64,000 nucleotides of DNA from Bacillus sp. sid0103 (GTDB taxonomy: Bacteria; Bacillota; Bacilli; Bacillales_B; DSM-18226), in assembly GCF_019219025.1 (NCBI RefSeq), contig NZ_JAHUWN010000023.1:1-64000 (forward strand), read 5' to 3'. Both the position numbers and the translations under genes were made by a program. Of the stretch, positions 24,901 to 31,501 are shown in pieces (position 1 is the stretch's first letter; each line of letters starts with the position of its first letter). The notes beneath the pieces are model-generated. The model saw nothing but the letters and a program-made list of their open reading frames with translations, had not been told where the DNA came from and searched no databases.

Positions 24901-26415
24901 ATGAATATGGGACTATTAGAAAAAGAGTTTTTGGAATATGTTAAAAAAATGTCTGCGTACAATGAAGCATTAGGATTAATTTATTGGGATTTAAGAACAG
25001 GAGCACCAAAACAAGGGGTGGAACAACGATCCGAAGTAATTGGATTGCTTTCATCCGAAGTATTTAAAATGTCTACCTCCGAGGAAATGGCCGCTTTTAT
25101 AGCAAATTTATCAAAACAGCCACTCGCTGAAAAAGCTAAGAAAATCCTCGAGGAATGCAAAAAAGAATATGAACGAAATAAAAAGATCCCCGCTGAAGAA
25201 TATAAAGAGTTTGTTATTCTCCAATCTAAGGCTGAAAGTGTTTGGGAGGAAGCAAAGGAAAAGTCGGATTTTTCCCTGTTTAGTCCGTACTTAGAAAAAC
25301 TGGTTGAAAAGACAAAAAGCTTCGTTAGCTATTGGGGGCATGAACAGAATAAATATGATGTGTTATTAGATATGTACGAACCAGGCATGACAATGAAAGT
25401 ATTAGATCAAGTATTTGGGGAACTAAGAGAGAAAATAGTACCTTTGGTTAAACAAGTTTCAGAGTCTACACACAAGCCTAAAACGGACTTTTTGTTTAAA
25501 AGGATTCCAAAAGAAAAACAACGGGAATTAAGTTTGAAAATCCTCGAAAAAATGGGCTATAATCTCAAAGCAGGCAGACTGGATGAAACTGTTCATCCCT
25601 TTGCAACTGGATTAAACCCTGGCGATGTCCGTGTTACCACAAATTATAATGAAAACGACTTCCGAACCGCCGTATTTGGTACGATTCATGAGGGCGGTCA
25701 CGCCTTATATGAACAAAATATTTCAACGGACTTAATTGGAACACCACTTTGCTCGGGAACCTCGATGGGGATTCATGAATCACAGTCCCTTTTTTATGAG
25801 AATATTCTAGGACGGAGCTTTTCGTTTTGGAAACATAATTACCAACTTCTGAAAGAATATGCAACTGGACAATTTGATGAAGTAGAAATTAAAGATTTTT
25901 ATCGCGCGATTAATGAATCAAAACCATCGTTTATTCGAATTGAAGCGGATGAATTAACATACGTGCTCCATATTATTATCCGTTATGAAATTGAAAAAGG
26001 GTTATTTAATGATGAAATTGATGTGAAAGACTTACCAACAATTTGGAATGATAAATATGAAAAATATTTAGGCATTCGTCCAGAAAACGATGCAATGGGT
26101 GTCCTTCAAGATGTGCATTGGGCAGGGGGCAGCTTTGGGTATTTTCCATCCTATGCCTTAGGTTATATGTATGCAGCCCAATTTAAGCATAAAATGCTCG
26201 AAGATTTTCCAAATTTCAATCAATTAGTTGAGGAAGGTAACCTTTTGCCAATAAAAGAATGGCTGACAGAAAAAATCCATCAGTACGGAAAAATGAAGAA
26301 ACCGCTTGAAATCTTACAGGATGTCACAGGAGAAGGCCTAAATCCCCAATATTTAATTGACTATTTATATGAGAAGTTTGGAAAGGTTTATTCCTTAAAT
26401 AAAGCAGGGAAATGA
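24901..26415 (+). CDS. ypwA: M32 family metallocarboxypeptidase YpwA
   Basis: A 504-residue zinc carboxypeptidase of the Taq/M32 family that removes C-terminal residues from peptides in the cytoplasm. The active-site motif is HEGGH (HExxH type) in GTIHEGGHALYEQN near residue 262, with downstream Glu in GIHESQS. Other family blocks are GLIYWDLRTGAPK at the N-terminus and HWAGGSFGYFPSYALGYMYAAQ near the C-terminus. The length fits the family. GGGGGGAACGAG lies just before the ATG. It is monocistronic, with a terminator downstream. Confidence 0.95.
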   Translation: MNMGLLEKEFLEYVKKMSAYNEALGLIYWDLRTGAPKQGVEQRSEVIGLLSSEVFKMSTSEEMAAFIANLSKQPLAEKAKKILEECKKEYERNKKIPAEEYKEFVILQSKAESVWEEAKEKSDFSLFSPYLEKLVEKTKSFVSYWGHEQNKYDVLLDMYEPGMTMKVLDQVFGELREKIVPLVKQVSESTHKPKTDFLFKRIPKEKQRELSLKILEKMGYNLKAGRLDETVHPFATGLNPGDVRVTTNYNENDFRTAVFGTIHEGGHALYEQNISTDLIGTPLCSGTSMGIHESQSLFYENILGRSFSFWKHNYQLLKEYATGQFDEVEIKDFYRAINESKPSFIRIEADELTYVLHIIIRYEIEKGLFNDEIDVKDLPTIWNDKYEKYLGIRPENDAMGVLQDVHWAGGSFGYFPSYALGYMYAAQFKHKMLEDFPNFNQLVEEGNLLPIKEWLTEKIHQYGKMKKPLEILQDVTGEGLNPQYLIDYLYEKFGKVYSLNKAGK

Positions 26416-26419
26416 TACA

Positions 26420-26456
26420 AAAAAAGGCTTCAATCGATGAGATTGAAGTCTTTTCC
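26420..26456. terminator. Terminator between ypwA and the oxidase operon
   Basis: The stem GGCTTCAATC / GATTGAAGTC lies between converging genes with A- and T-rich flanks. Confidence 0.8.
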
Positions 26457-26471
26457 TTATAACATCTACAA

Positions 26472-28136
26472 TCATTTACTCCAAGTTTGGAATCCTTTTG
26501 AGCCTGGAGGTGAATTTTGGATAATATCGATAAATGGAATCGTGTAAGCGAAAAGAATAAGGGCTGCAGCAATCCCTAGCCATAATTTCCAGTTTTCAAA
26601 TACCATTGGTGCCTTTTCTTCAAGATTCTCAGCTACTGCAACAGGGAATTCCTCTTCCCCTTTAGGAGCAAAGAAAGCAAGATTAATGAAAATGATAAGC
26701 ACAAGAATTATTCCTAAGAACAAAATGGATCCACCAACTGCCTGAGCAATCTGATAAGGAATCCATTCTGCTGCTTGCTTGGCACCGCCATAAGTAGAGA
26801 AAGCTGAACGTCTAGGTCCGCCTAGAAGACCTTGGAAGTGCATTGCACCGGACATGAAGGCCATTCCGATAAACCATACCCATGCCTGGATAATCCCTAA
26901 TTTATTCATAGCCTTTGTTAATTTGCGGCCAGTTAAATGTGGAACAAGCCAATAAGAAATTCCAAAGAACGTTAAAACAACAGATGTTGCAGCCGTTAAA
27001 TGGAAGTGACCTGTAACCCAAATGGTATTATGAACTACTTGGTCCATTTGGTTGGATGCATTAATGATACCTCCTGCTCCAGCAGGGATAAATGAAGCCA
27101 TACCGATGAATGGGACGGTAAATCGAGCATCATTCCAAGGAAGGACTTTAAACCAGCCAAAAAGCCCTTTTGCACCTTTTGAACGTCCATATCTTTCAAA
27201 TGTAGCAAATAACGAGAAGGCCGTCATTAATGATGGAATAATAACCATGAATGTTAAGATAACCTGTAAGAACTTCCAGGCAGGATCAATACCTGGTTCA
27301 GTTAACTGGTGGTGGAAACCAACCGGAATCGAAAAGAGCAGGAACAAAATAAAGGACAAACGAGCTAGTGAATCTGAGAAAATTTTTCCGCCGATAATTT
27401 TAGGGATAATCGCATACCAGCACATATAGGCAGGTAACAACCAGAAATAAACAAGTGGATGACCAAAATACCAAAATAAAGTCCGGCTTACTAATACATC
27501 AACAGTATCAACAAATCCTAACGACCAAGGGAGTAATTGGAATAATACCGTTGCTGCAACACCAAGCGTAGCAATAATCCACATAACTGTATTTATTACA
27601 GCCATAAAACTCAATAATGGACTAGGCTGTCCTGGGTTGTTTTTCCGCCATTTTGCATAAGTCATGATTTGGGCCGAACCATCAATCCAGCTTCCGATCA
27701 CAACAAAAGTTAACCCTAAGTAAAAAATCCAATGTGCTTTAAGTGGTGCATAAAAAGTATAAAGAACGGAAGCTTCCTTCAGTAAAACCATGGTTGCCGC
27801 CATTATGGTTCCTGCTAACATGATCCAAAAACCAATCCAGCCAGCACGGCGTGCAGTATTTGAATGACCGCCAGTAGTTCTGCTTACGGCAGCATATTGA
27901 AATCCCATAATAAAAAATGTCGTTAAAACCAATCCCATTAACACACCATGGACGGTTAAGATTTGGTAATAATCAATCCCCCATGGAAGTTCCCATTTAC
28001 CGGAACGGACAAGGGTTTGTAAAAGCCCCATTAAACCTCCTAGAGCAAGAGCAGCGAAGGCGACAAAAAAGTGTGCCATGGAAAGCTTTGCATCACGCGG
28101 GTCCACTTTTACTTTTGCAACTGTTGAGTTAACCAT
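26472..28136 (-). CDS. Type-B (ba3/bo3-like) haem-copper oxidase subunit I
   Basis: A 554-residue subunit I of a type-B haem-copper terminal oxidase, which reduces O2 in the cytoplasmic membrane. It has about 13 membrane helices, with haem and CuB ligands in YQILTVHGVLMGL (low-spin haem His), FWYFGHPLVYFWLLPAY (CuB His and the Tyr region), VVHNTIWVTGHFHLT (HH-like pair and high-spin haem His). The sequence resembles ba3 enzymes rather than caa3 subunits I of Bacillus. The ATG at 28136 overlaps the subunit II stop (TAATG), so translation is coupled. GAGGTG lies upstream of it. Confidence 0.92.
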   Translation of the reverse strand: MVNSTVAKVKVDPRDAKLSMAHFFVAFAALALGGLMGLLQTLVRSGKWELPWGIDYYQILTVHGVLMGLVLTTFFIMGFQYAAVSRTTGGHSNTARRAGWIGFWIMLAGTIMAATMVLLKEASVLYTFYAPLKAHWIFYLGLTFVVIGSWIDGSAQIMTYAKWRKNNPGQPSPLLSFMAVINTVMWIIATLGVAATVLFQLLPWSLGFVDTVDVLVSRTLFWYFGHPLVYFWLLPAYMCWYAIIPKIIGGKIFSDSLARLSFILFLLFSIPVGFHHQLTEPGIDPAWKFLQVILTFMVIIPSLMTAFSLFATFERYGRSKGAKGLFGWFKVLPWNDARFTVPFIGMASFIPAGAGGIINASNQMDQVVHNTIWVTGHFHLTAATSVVLTFFGISYWLVPHLTGRKLTKAMNKLGIIQAWVWFIGMAFMSGAMHFQGLLGGPRRSAFSTYGGAKQAAEWIPYQIAQAVGGSILFLGIILVLIIFINLAFFAPKGEEEFPVAVAENLEEKAPMVFENWKLWLGIAAALILFAYTIPFIDIIQNSPPGSKGFQTWSK

Positions 28137-28612
28137 TATTTTTTCACCTCGATCATCGAACTCATTAGATGGTGTCCAGCACCACAATATTCATTACAAA
28201 CAATTAAATATTCGCCTGTCTTATCTAATGTTGTAGTATATTCACTGACATAGCCAGGTTCAAGCATCATGTTAATATTTGTTCCAGCAACCTCAAAGCC
28301 ATGGACAACGTCTTTTGTTGTCGCAATAACTTTCACCTTTGCTCCTAGTGGAACTTCCACTTTTACAGGATTATAGGAGAAGGCGGAAGCAACATATACT
28401 AACTCATAGTCCCAATCTTTCCCATCAACTTTATGTAATCCAGGCTTATCAAATGGTTTCGTTTGATCAACTTTATCGACATTTATGGTAGTTAAACAAC
28501 TTGGCGGTTTGTTGCCAAGATAGAATGCGCTTACACCTACAACTGTTAAGAAAACTACCAACGCACCAATTCCGAATGATAGCCAAATTTTTTCGAATTT
28601 ATGCATGTGCAT
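28136..28612 (-). CDS. Type-B haem-copper oxidase subunit II (CuA)
   Basis: A 158-residue subunit II with one N-terminal membrane helix (about residues 8-30) and an external cupredoxin domain. CuA ligands are visible: His in DVVHGFEV, then VCNEYCGAGHHLM with two Cys, Glu, His and Met. The short, single-helix form is typical of ba3-type oxidases. GAAGGGGG lies 9 bp before the ATG at 28612. It lies between the subunit IIa-like gene and subunit I in one leftward operon. Confidence 0.93.
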   Translation of the reverse strand: MHMHKFEKIWLSFGIGALVVFLTVVGVSAFYLGNKPPSCLTTINVDKVDQTKPFDKPGLHKVDGKDWDYELVYVASAFSYNPVKVEVPLGAKVKVIATTKDVVHGFEVAGTNINMMLEPGYVSEYTTTLDKTGEYLIVCNEYCGAGHHLMSSMIEVKK

Positions 28613-28633
28613 AATCTTTTCCCCCTTCAATCA

Positions 28634-28783
28634 TTAGAAACGTTCTACGAATAAGTAATAGACACTTACCCAAGTGACAACAATAAAGGCTCCCAAAAAG
28701 AAAACGGACGCTAATGTCCCTTTAAGAGAAGAGCTGTCTTCAATTTCTGCTTTTTTGCTTGTGTTAAGTTCCGCTTTCGCCAT
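28634..28783 (-). CDS. Cytochrome c oxidase subunit IIa-like small membrane protein
   Basis: A 49-residue protein: a polar, charged N-terminus (MAKAELNTSKKAEIEDSS) and one hydrophobic helix (about residues 22-44) ending YYLFVERF. Size, topology and position directly upstream of subunit II match subunit IIa of ba3-type oxidases, a single-helix subunit. AAGGGAG lies about 8-9 bp before the ATG, with a second AGGAGG abutting it. It is the first gene of the oxidase operon, 21 bp before subunit II. Confidence 0.85.
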   Translation of the reverse strand: MAKAELNTSKKAEIEDSSSLKGTLASVFFLGAFIVVTWVSVYYLFVERF

Positions 28784-28907
28784 CCTCCTGCACTCCCTTC
28801 AGAGTATTAAAATTAATGATTAGTTCTCTTTCATAATACAAAACAATAGTGGTGAAAAAATAACAAATTCCACAGTTCACAAATTGTTCTTTCCTTAGGT
28901 ATCTACT

Positions 28908-28978
28908 ATGTTAATATTATAAAATTGATGTAACAGTGATTTATATCACAACTACCAGGGTGTATTTGTGAATAAAAT
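28908..28978. promoter_or_regulatory. Divergent Fnr-type box between oxidase operon and zinc-ribbon ORF
   Basis: AGTGA-TTTATA-TCACA (28935-28950) is one mismatch from TGTGA-N6-TCACA. Rightward, TAAAAT at 28973-28978 gives a start near 28984; leftward, TAACAT (reverse of 28908-28913) gives a start near 28901. Both lie 41.5 bp from the box centre. One symmetric site could thus activate both directions. Confidence 0.55.
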
Positions 28979-29079
28979 GTGAACTATTACACTATCTCTG
29001 TGATAAAAGTAATTGATTAATCCTTCCTACTCATTAGAAAACAACTTTTTAGGAGGTAATCGTCACACTTTAGGGGTTT

Positions 29080-29109
29080 GAAAATATGATGGTAATAAAT
29101 CATATTTTC
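29080..29109 (+). other. Perfect hairpin in the leader of the zinc-ribbon ORF
   Basis: GAAAATATGAT and ATCATATTTTC form an 11-bp perfect stem with an 8-base loop. It is followed by CTCC rather than a T run, so it is not a terminator. AGGAGG at 29051-29056 could pair with the CCTCC at 29109-29113. The structure lies between the predicted start site near 28984 and the ORF at 29132. Confidence 0.5.
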
Positions 29110-29131
29110 CTCCAGAAAAGAGTGTGTCTTT

Positions 29132-29257
29132 GTGGAAAAATATTATTGTGATCGATGCCGGCTTCTGTATGATAAAGTTGAAATTTGTAAAATTTGCGGT
29201 ACGTTAGTAAAAAATAAAATTAAGATAGAGGTTCAAACACAACCTGATAAAAAATAA
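29132..29257 (+). CDS. 41-residue zinc-ribbon-like protein
   Basis: A short ORF with a GTG start, beginning (M)EKYYCDRCRLLYDKVEIC. Two CxxC pairs, CDRC and CKIC, are separated by 9 residues, a compact zinc-ribbon or rubredoxin-like knuckle, followed by a Lys-rich tail. The ribosome site is weak (AAAAGAG about 8-10 bp upstream), which lowers confidence. It lies downstream of the rightward Fnr-type promoter opposite the oxidase operon. No family is recognised; a redox or metal-linked role is only a guess. Confidence 0.55.
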   Translation: MEKYYCDRCRLLYDKVEICKICGTLVKNKIKIEVQTQPDKK

Positions 29258-29331
29258 ACCGCTTTCTTGATTTTTACTAAAAAATTTGAAACTGGAAATC
29301 ATTAGCTAATGAACGAAATTAGCATCCATTA

Positions 29332-29421
29332 TATAATTTAAGAGCACAGCAACAACCTTCAAAACGTTTGCTTCCCTTTTTCAAGAAACTTAGGTTTCTC
29401 ACTTAGAGGGGAGCTTTTTTT
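29332..29421 (+). promoter_or_regulatory. Promoter and terminator-like leader upstream of bpsA
   Basis: TATAAT at 29332-29337 would start a transcript near 29344. GCTTCCCTTTT pairs with AGAGGGGAGC around an inner AGAAAC-TTAG-GTTTCT hairpin and is followed by seven T (29370-29421). This is either the end of a short RNA or an attenuator before bpsA. Which one cannot be decided from sequence. Confidence 0.5.
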
Positions 29422-29495
29422 GTCTTCTAACCTTCCTGCATAAAAACCTTCGAACTGGAAAAAATACCCTTACATATCTAGAAGGAGAAAACAAC

Positions 29496-30584
29496 ATGCC
29501 AACGATTATTTCAGTTGCAGAGGTTTCGCCCCCATTTACCATTAACCAAGATCAAGCCGCAGAGTTTGCACGAGAACTTTTCTCTGATTCTTTTAAGGAT
29601 ATTGAAAGACTATTGCGTGCTTTTCAAAATGGCCAGATAGAAAAAAGGCATTTTGTAAAAAATATTGATTGGTTTAAAGAAGATAAAACCTTTGAAGAAA
29701 AAAATAATGCGTATATGGAATCAGCAGTGGAGTTTGGAAAAGAAGCCATCGTGAAATGCCTGAATAATAATGATTTCTTAACAAGAAATATTCCCTGCCA
29801 AGACATTGACGCCATTTTTTTTATTTCAACCACCGGGATTGCTACCCCAAGCATTGAAGCGAGAATTATGAACCTGCTCCCGTTCCAGCCTCACACAAAG
29901 AGGGTACCTATTTGGGGGCTTGGTTGTGCTGGTGGTGCTGCTGGGCTTTCAAGGGCTTACGAATATTGCCTTGCTTTTCCTAAAGCAAAAGTCCTTGTCC
30001 TCTCGGTGGAACTTTGTAGTTTAACATTTCAGCGCAATGATCTTTCGAAAAGTAATTTCATCGGTACTTCCTTGTTTGCAGATGGGATTGCCTGTGCATT
30101 AATGTGCGGGGATGATTCAAATTATTCCGAATACAGGAAGAAGAAAACTTCACCTGCCATTATGGCAACCCAGTCTACACTAATGCCAAACTCCTTAGAT
30201 GTGATGGGCTGGGATATTAAGAATAACGGTTTATACGTAGTATTTTCACGAGATATTCCTCAAATAATTGAAAATTGGCTGAAGCCGAATGTAAGTGAGT
30301 TTTTAGAAGAAAATAAAGTGAACCTTGAAACCATAGACTATTTTGTTGCACACCCTGGCGGAAAAAAGGTGTTAGATGCTTATGTAAAATCATTAGAAAT
30401 CCCTCCATCGATGACAGAGGTTTCACTTGATGTGCTTAAACAGTTTGGAAATATGTCATCAGCGACGATATTTTTTGTACTGAAGCGTTACATGGAGAAA
30501 GATATTCCTAGAGGGTCGATGGGTCTCGGGACCGCTCTAGGACCGGGATTTAGTTCAGAACTACATTTACTGAGGTGGGTGTAA
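29496..30584 (+). CDS. bpsA: Type III polyketide synthase BpsA (alkylpyrone synthase)
   Basis: A 362-residue chalcone-synthase-like enzyme. B. subtilis BpsA makes alkylpyrones from long-chain acyl-CoA and malonyl-CoA. The catalytic triad is visible: Cys in WGLGCAGGAAGLSRAY (near residue 148), His in FVAHPGGKKVL and Asn in QFGNMSSAT. The C-terminal GLGTALGPGFSSELHLL is a family signature. AGAAGGAG lies 7-9 bp before the ATG. The stop codon is immediately followed by the bpsB start (TAAATG), so the two are coupled. Confidence 0.95.
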   Translation: MPTIISVAEVSPPFTINQDQAAEFARELFSDSFKDIERLLRAFQNGQIEKRHFVKNIDWFKEDKTFEEKNNAYMESAVEFGKEAIVKCLNNNDFLTRNIPCQDIDAIFFISTTGIATPSIEARIMNLLPFQPHTKRVPIWGLGCAGGAAGLSRAYEYCLAFPKAKVLVLSVELCSLTFQRNDLSKSNFIGTSLFADGIACALMCGDDSNYSEYRKKKTSPAIMATQSTLMPNSLDVMGWDIKNNGLYVVFSRDIPQIIENWLKPNVSEFLEENKVNLETIDYFVAHPGGKKVLDAYVKSLEIPPSMTEVSLDVLKQFGNMSSATIFFVLKRYMEKDIPRGSMGLGTALGPGFSSELHLLRWV

Positions 30585-31160
30585 ATGGACGGGAATTTTG
30601 TATTCCCAATCATTATTGGGTTTATTGTTCTACAACGGATGGTAGAACTTGGAATCGCGAAAAGCAATGAGAAATGGATGAAGCGTCAGGGTGCTATTGA
30701 ATTTGGGGTAAGTCATTATCGATATATGGTGCTGATTCATGTTCTGTTTTTTATTTGTCTCATTACCGAAAAGGTTAATTGGGATCATGGACTTTCTCAT
30801 TTATGGCCGATTCTTTTATCAGTTTTCCTGATGGCGCAAATCATTCGGATTTGGGTGATAACCTCGCTTGGGAGATATTGGAACACGAAGATTATTGTCT
30901 TAAAAAATGCAAAGATTATACAAAAAGGGCCATACCGTTTTATTAAACACCCCAATTATTTTGTTGTCACGATTGAACTAGTTGTCGTTCCTTTACTGTA
31001 TGATTTGTATTTTACGGCTGGTGTCTTTACCATCCTAAATGCAATCATCCTTATGATTCGCATCCCGGAGGAGGAGAAAGCACTCAAGGAGCTGACCGAA
31101 TATGAAGGGACTTTTCAGGAATATAATCGCTTTCTCCCTAAAGTTGTAAAAAAAGTGTGA
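30585..31160 (+). CDS. bpsB: Alkylpyrone O-methyltransferase BpsB (YpbQ), ICMT family
   Basis: A 191-residue integral membrane methyltransferase of the isoprenylcysteine carboxyl methyltransferase type. In B. subtilis BpsB methylates alkylpyrones made by BpsA. About five hydrophobic segments and the C-terminal signature GRYWNTKIIVL...GPYRFIKHPNYFVV...EEEKALKE are present, the His-Pro-Asn and Glu-Glu parts forming the SAM-binding site. It begins directly after the bpsA stop codon. Confidence 0.93.
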   Translation: MDGNFVFPIIIGFIVLQRMVELGIAKSNEKWMKRQGAIEFGVSHYRYMVLIHVLFFICLITEKVNWDHGLSHLWPILLSVFLMAQIIRIWVITSLGRYWNTKIIVLKNAKIIQKGPYRFIKHPNYFVVTIELVVVPLLYDLYFTAGVFTILNAIILMIRIPEEEKALKELTEYEGTFQEYNRFLPKVVKKV

Positions 31161-31176
31161 CAATTTTAAAAGGATA

Positions 31177-31231
31177 TTGAAAATGATTATCACCTATGAT
31201 AAACTTTGATTAACAATGAAAATCATTCTCA
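31177..31231 (+). promoter_or_regulatory. Promoter with two Fur boxes
   Basis: TGAAAATGATTATCA (31178-31192) and TGAAAATCATTCTCA (31217-31231) match the Bacillus 7-1-7 Fur box TGATAAT-N-ATTATCA with one and two mismatches. The first overlaps a TTGAAA -35-like hexamer (31177-31182). A TAAACT -10-like hexamer at 31200-31205 is 17 bp further on. The second box lies just after the predicted start. This is typical of an iron-repressed promoter. Confidence 0.75.
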
Positions 31232-31258
31232 ACAACACTGACAAGGAAGGTGTTACAT

Positions 31259-31339
31259 ATGACTTTTGCTTTAGTTGGCGGAACGGTTCTTATTTATGCA
31301 TTTGTCATGAAGCATGTCTTAAAGAACGTTACCCATTGA
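31259..31339 (+). CDS. Fur-box-controlled 26-residue membrane peptide
   Basis: A short ORF starting MTFALVGGTVLIYAFVMKH: one hydrophobic helix (residues 2-17), then a basic tail ending KNVTH. AAGGAAGG lies 8 bp before the ATG, a near-ideal ribosome site. It is preceded by two Fur boxes and followed by a strong terminator, so it forms a complete iron-responsive monocistronic unit of about 180 nt between bpsB and dynA. No family is recognised. It might also act as a regulatory RNA; both are inference. Confidence 0.65.
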   Translation: MTFALVGGTVLIYAFVMKHVLKNVTH

Positions 31340-31363
31340 AAATAAAATTTATAGCTATCTTTG

Positions 31364-31391
31364 AGCCAAGGTTGTACACCTTGGCTTTTTT
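31364..31391 (+). terminator. Terminator of the Fur-box small transcript
   Basis: The perfect stem AGCCAAGG / CCTTGGCT with a 7-base loop is followed by TTTTTTG. Confidence 0.9.
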
Positions 31392-31501
31392 GTCGTTTTG
31401 GGAAAAATTTGTTTTAAGGAAAATAAGTGTCAGGATAGGAAAAGTTTGAATTATCGTTTAAAATAAAAAATATTACAAAGTTGTTAAGGGGAATTAAATA
31501 A

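Noticed and set aside
29083..29148. 21-codon ORF starting MMVINHIFLQ after AGGAGG
   Set aside because: The ribosome site is about 28 bp away and the ORF lies mostly within the hairpin; the zinc-ribbon frame is far more protein-like.
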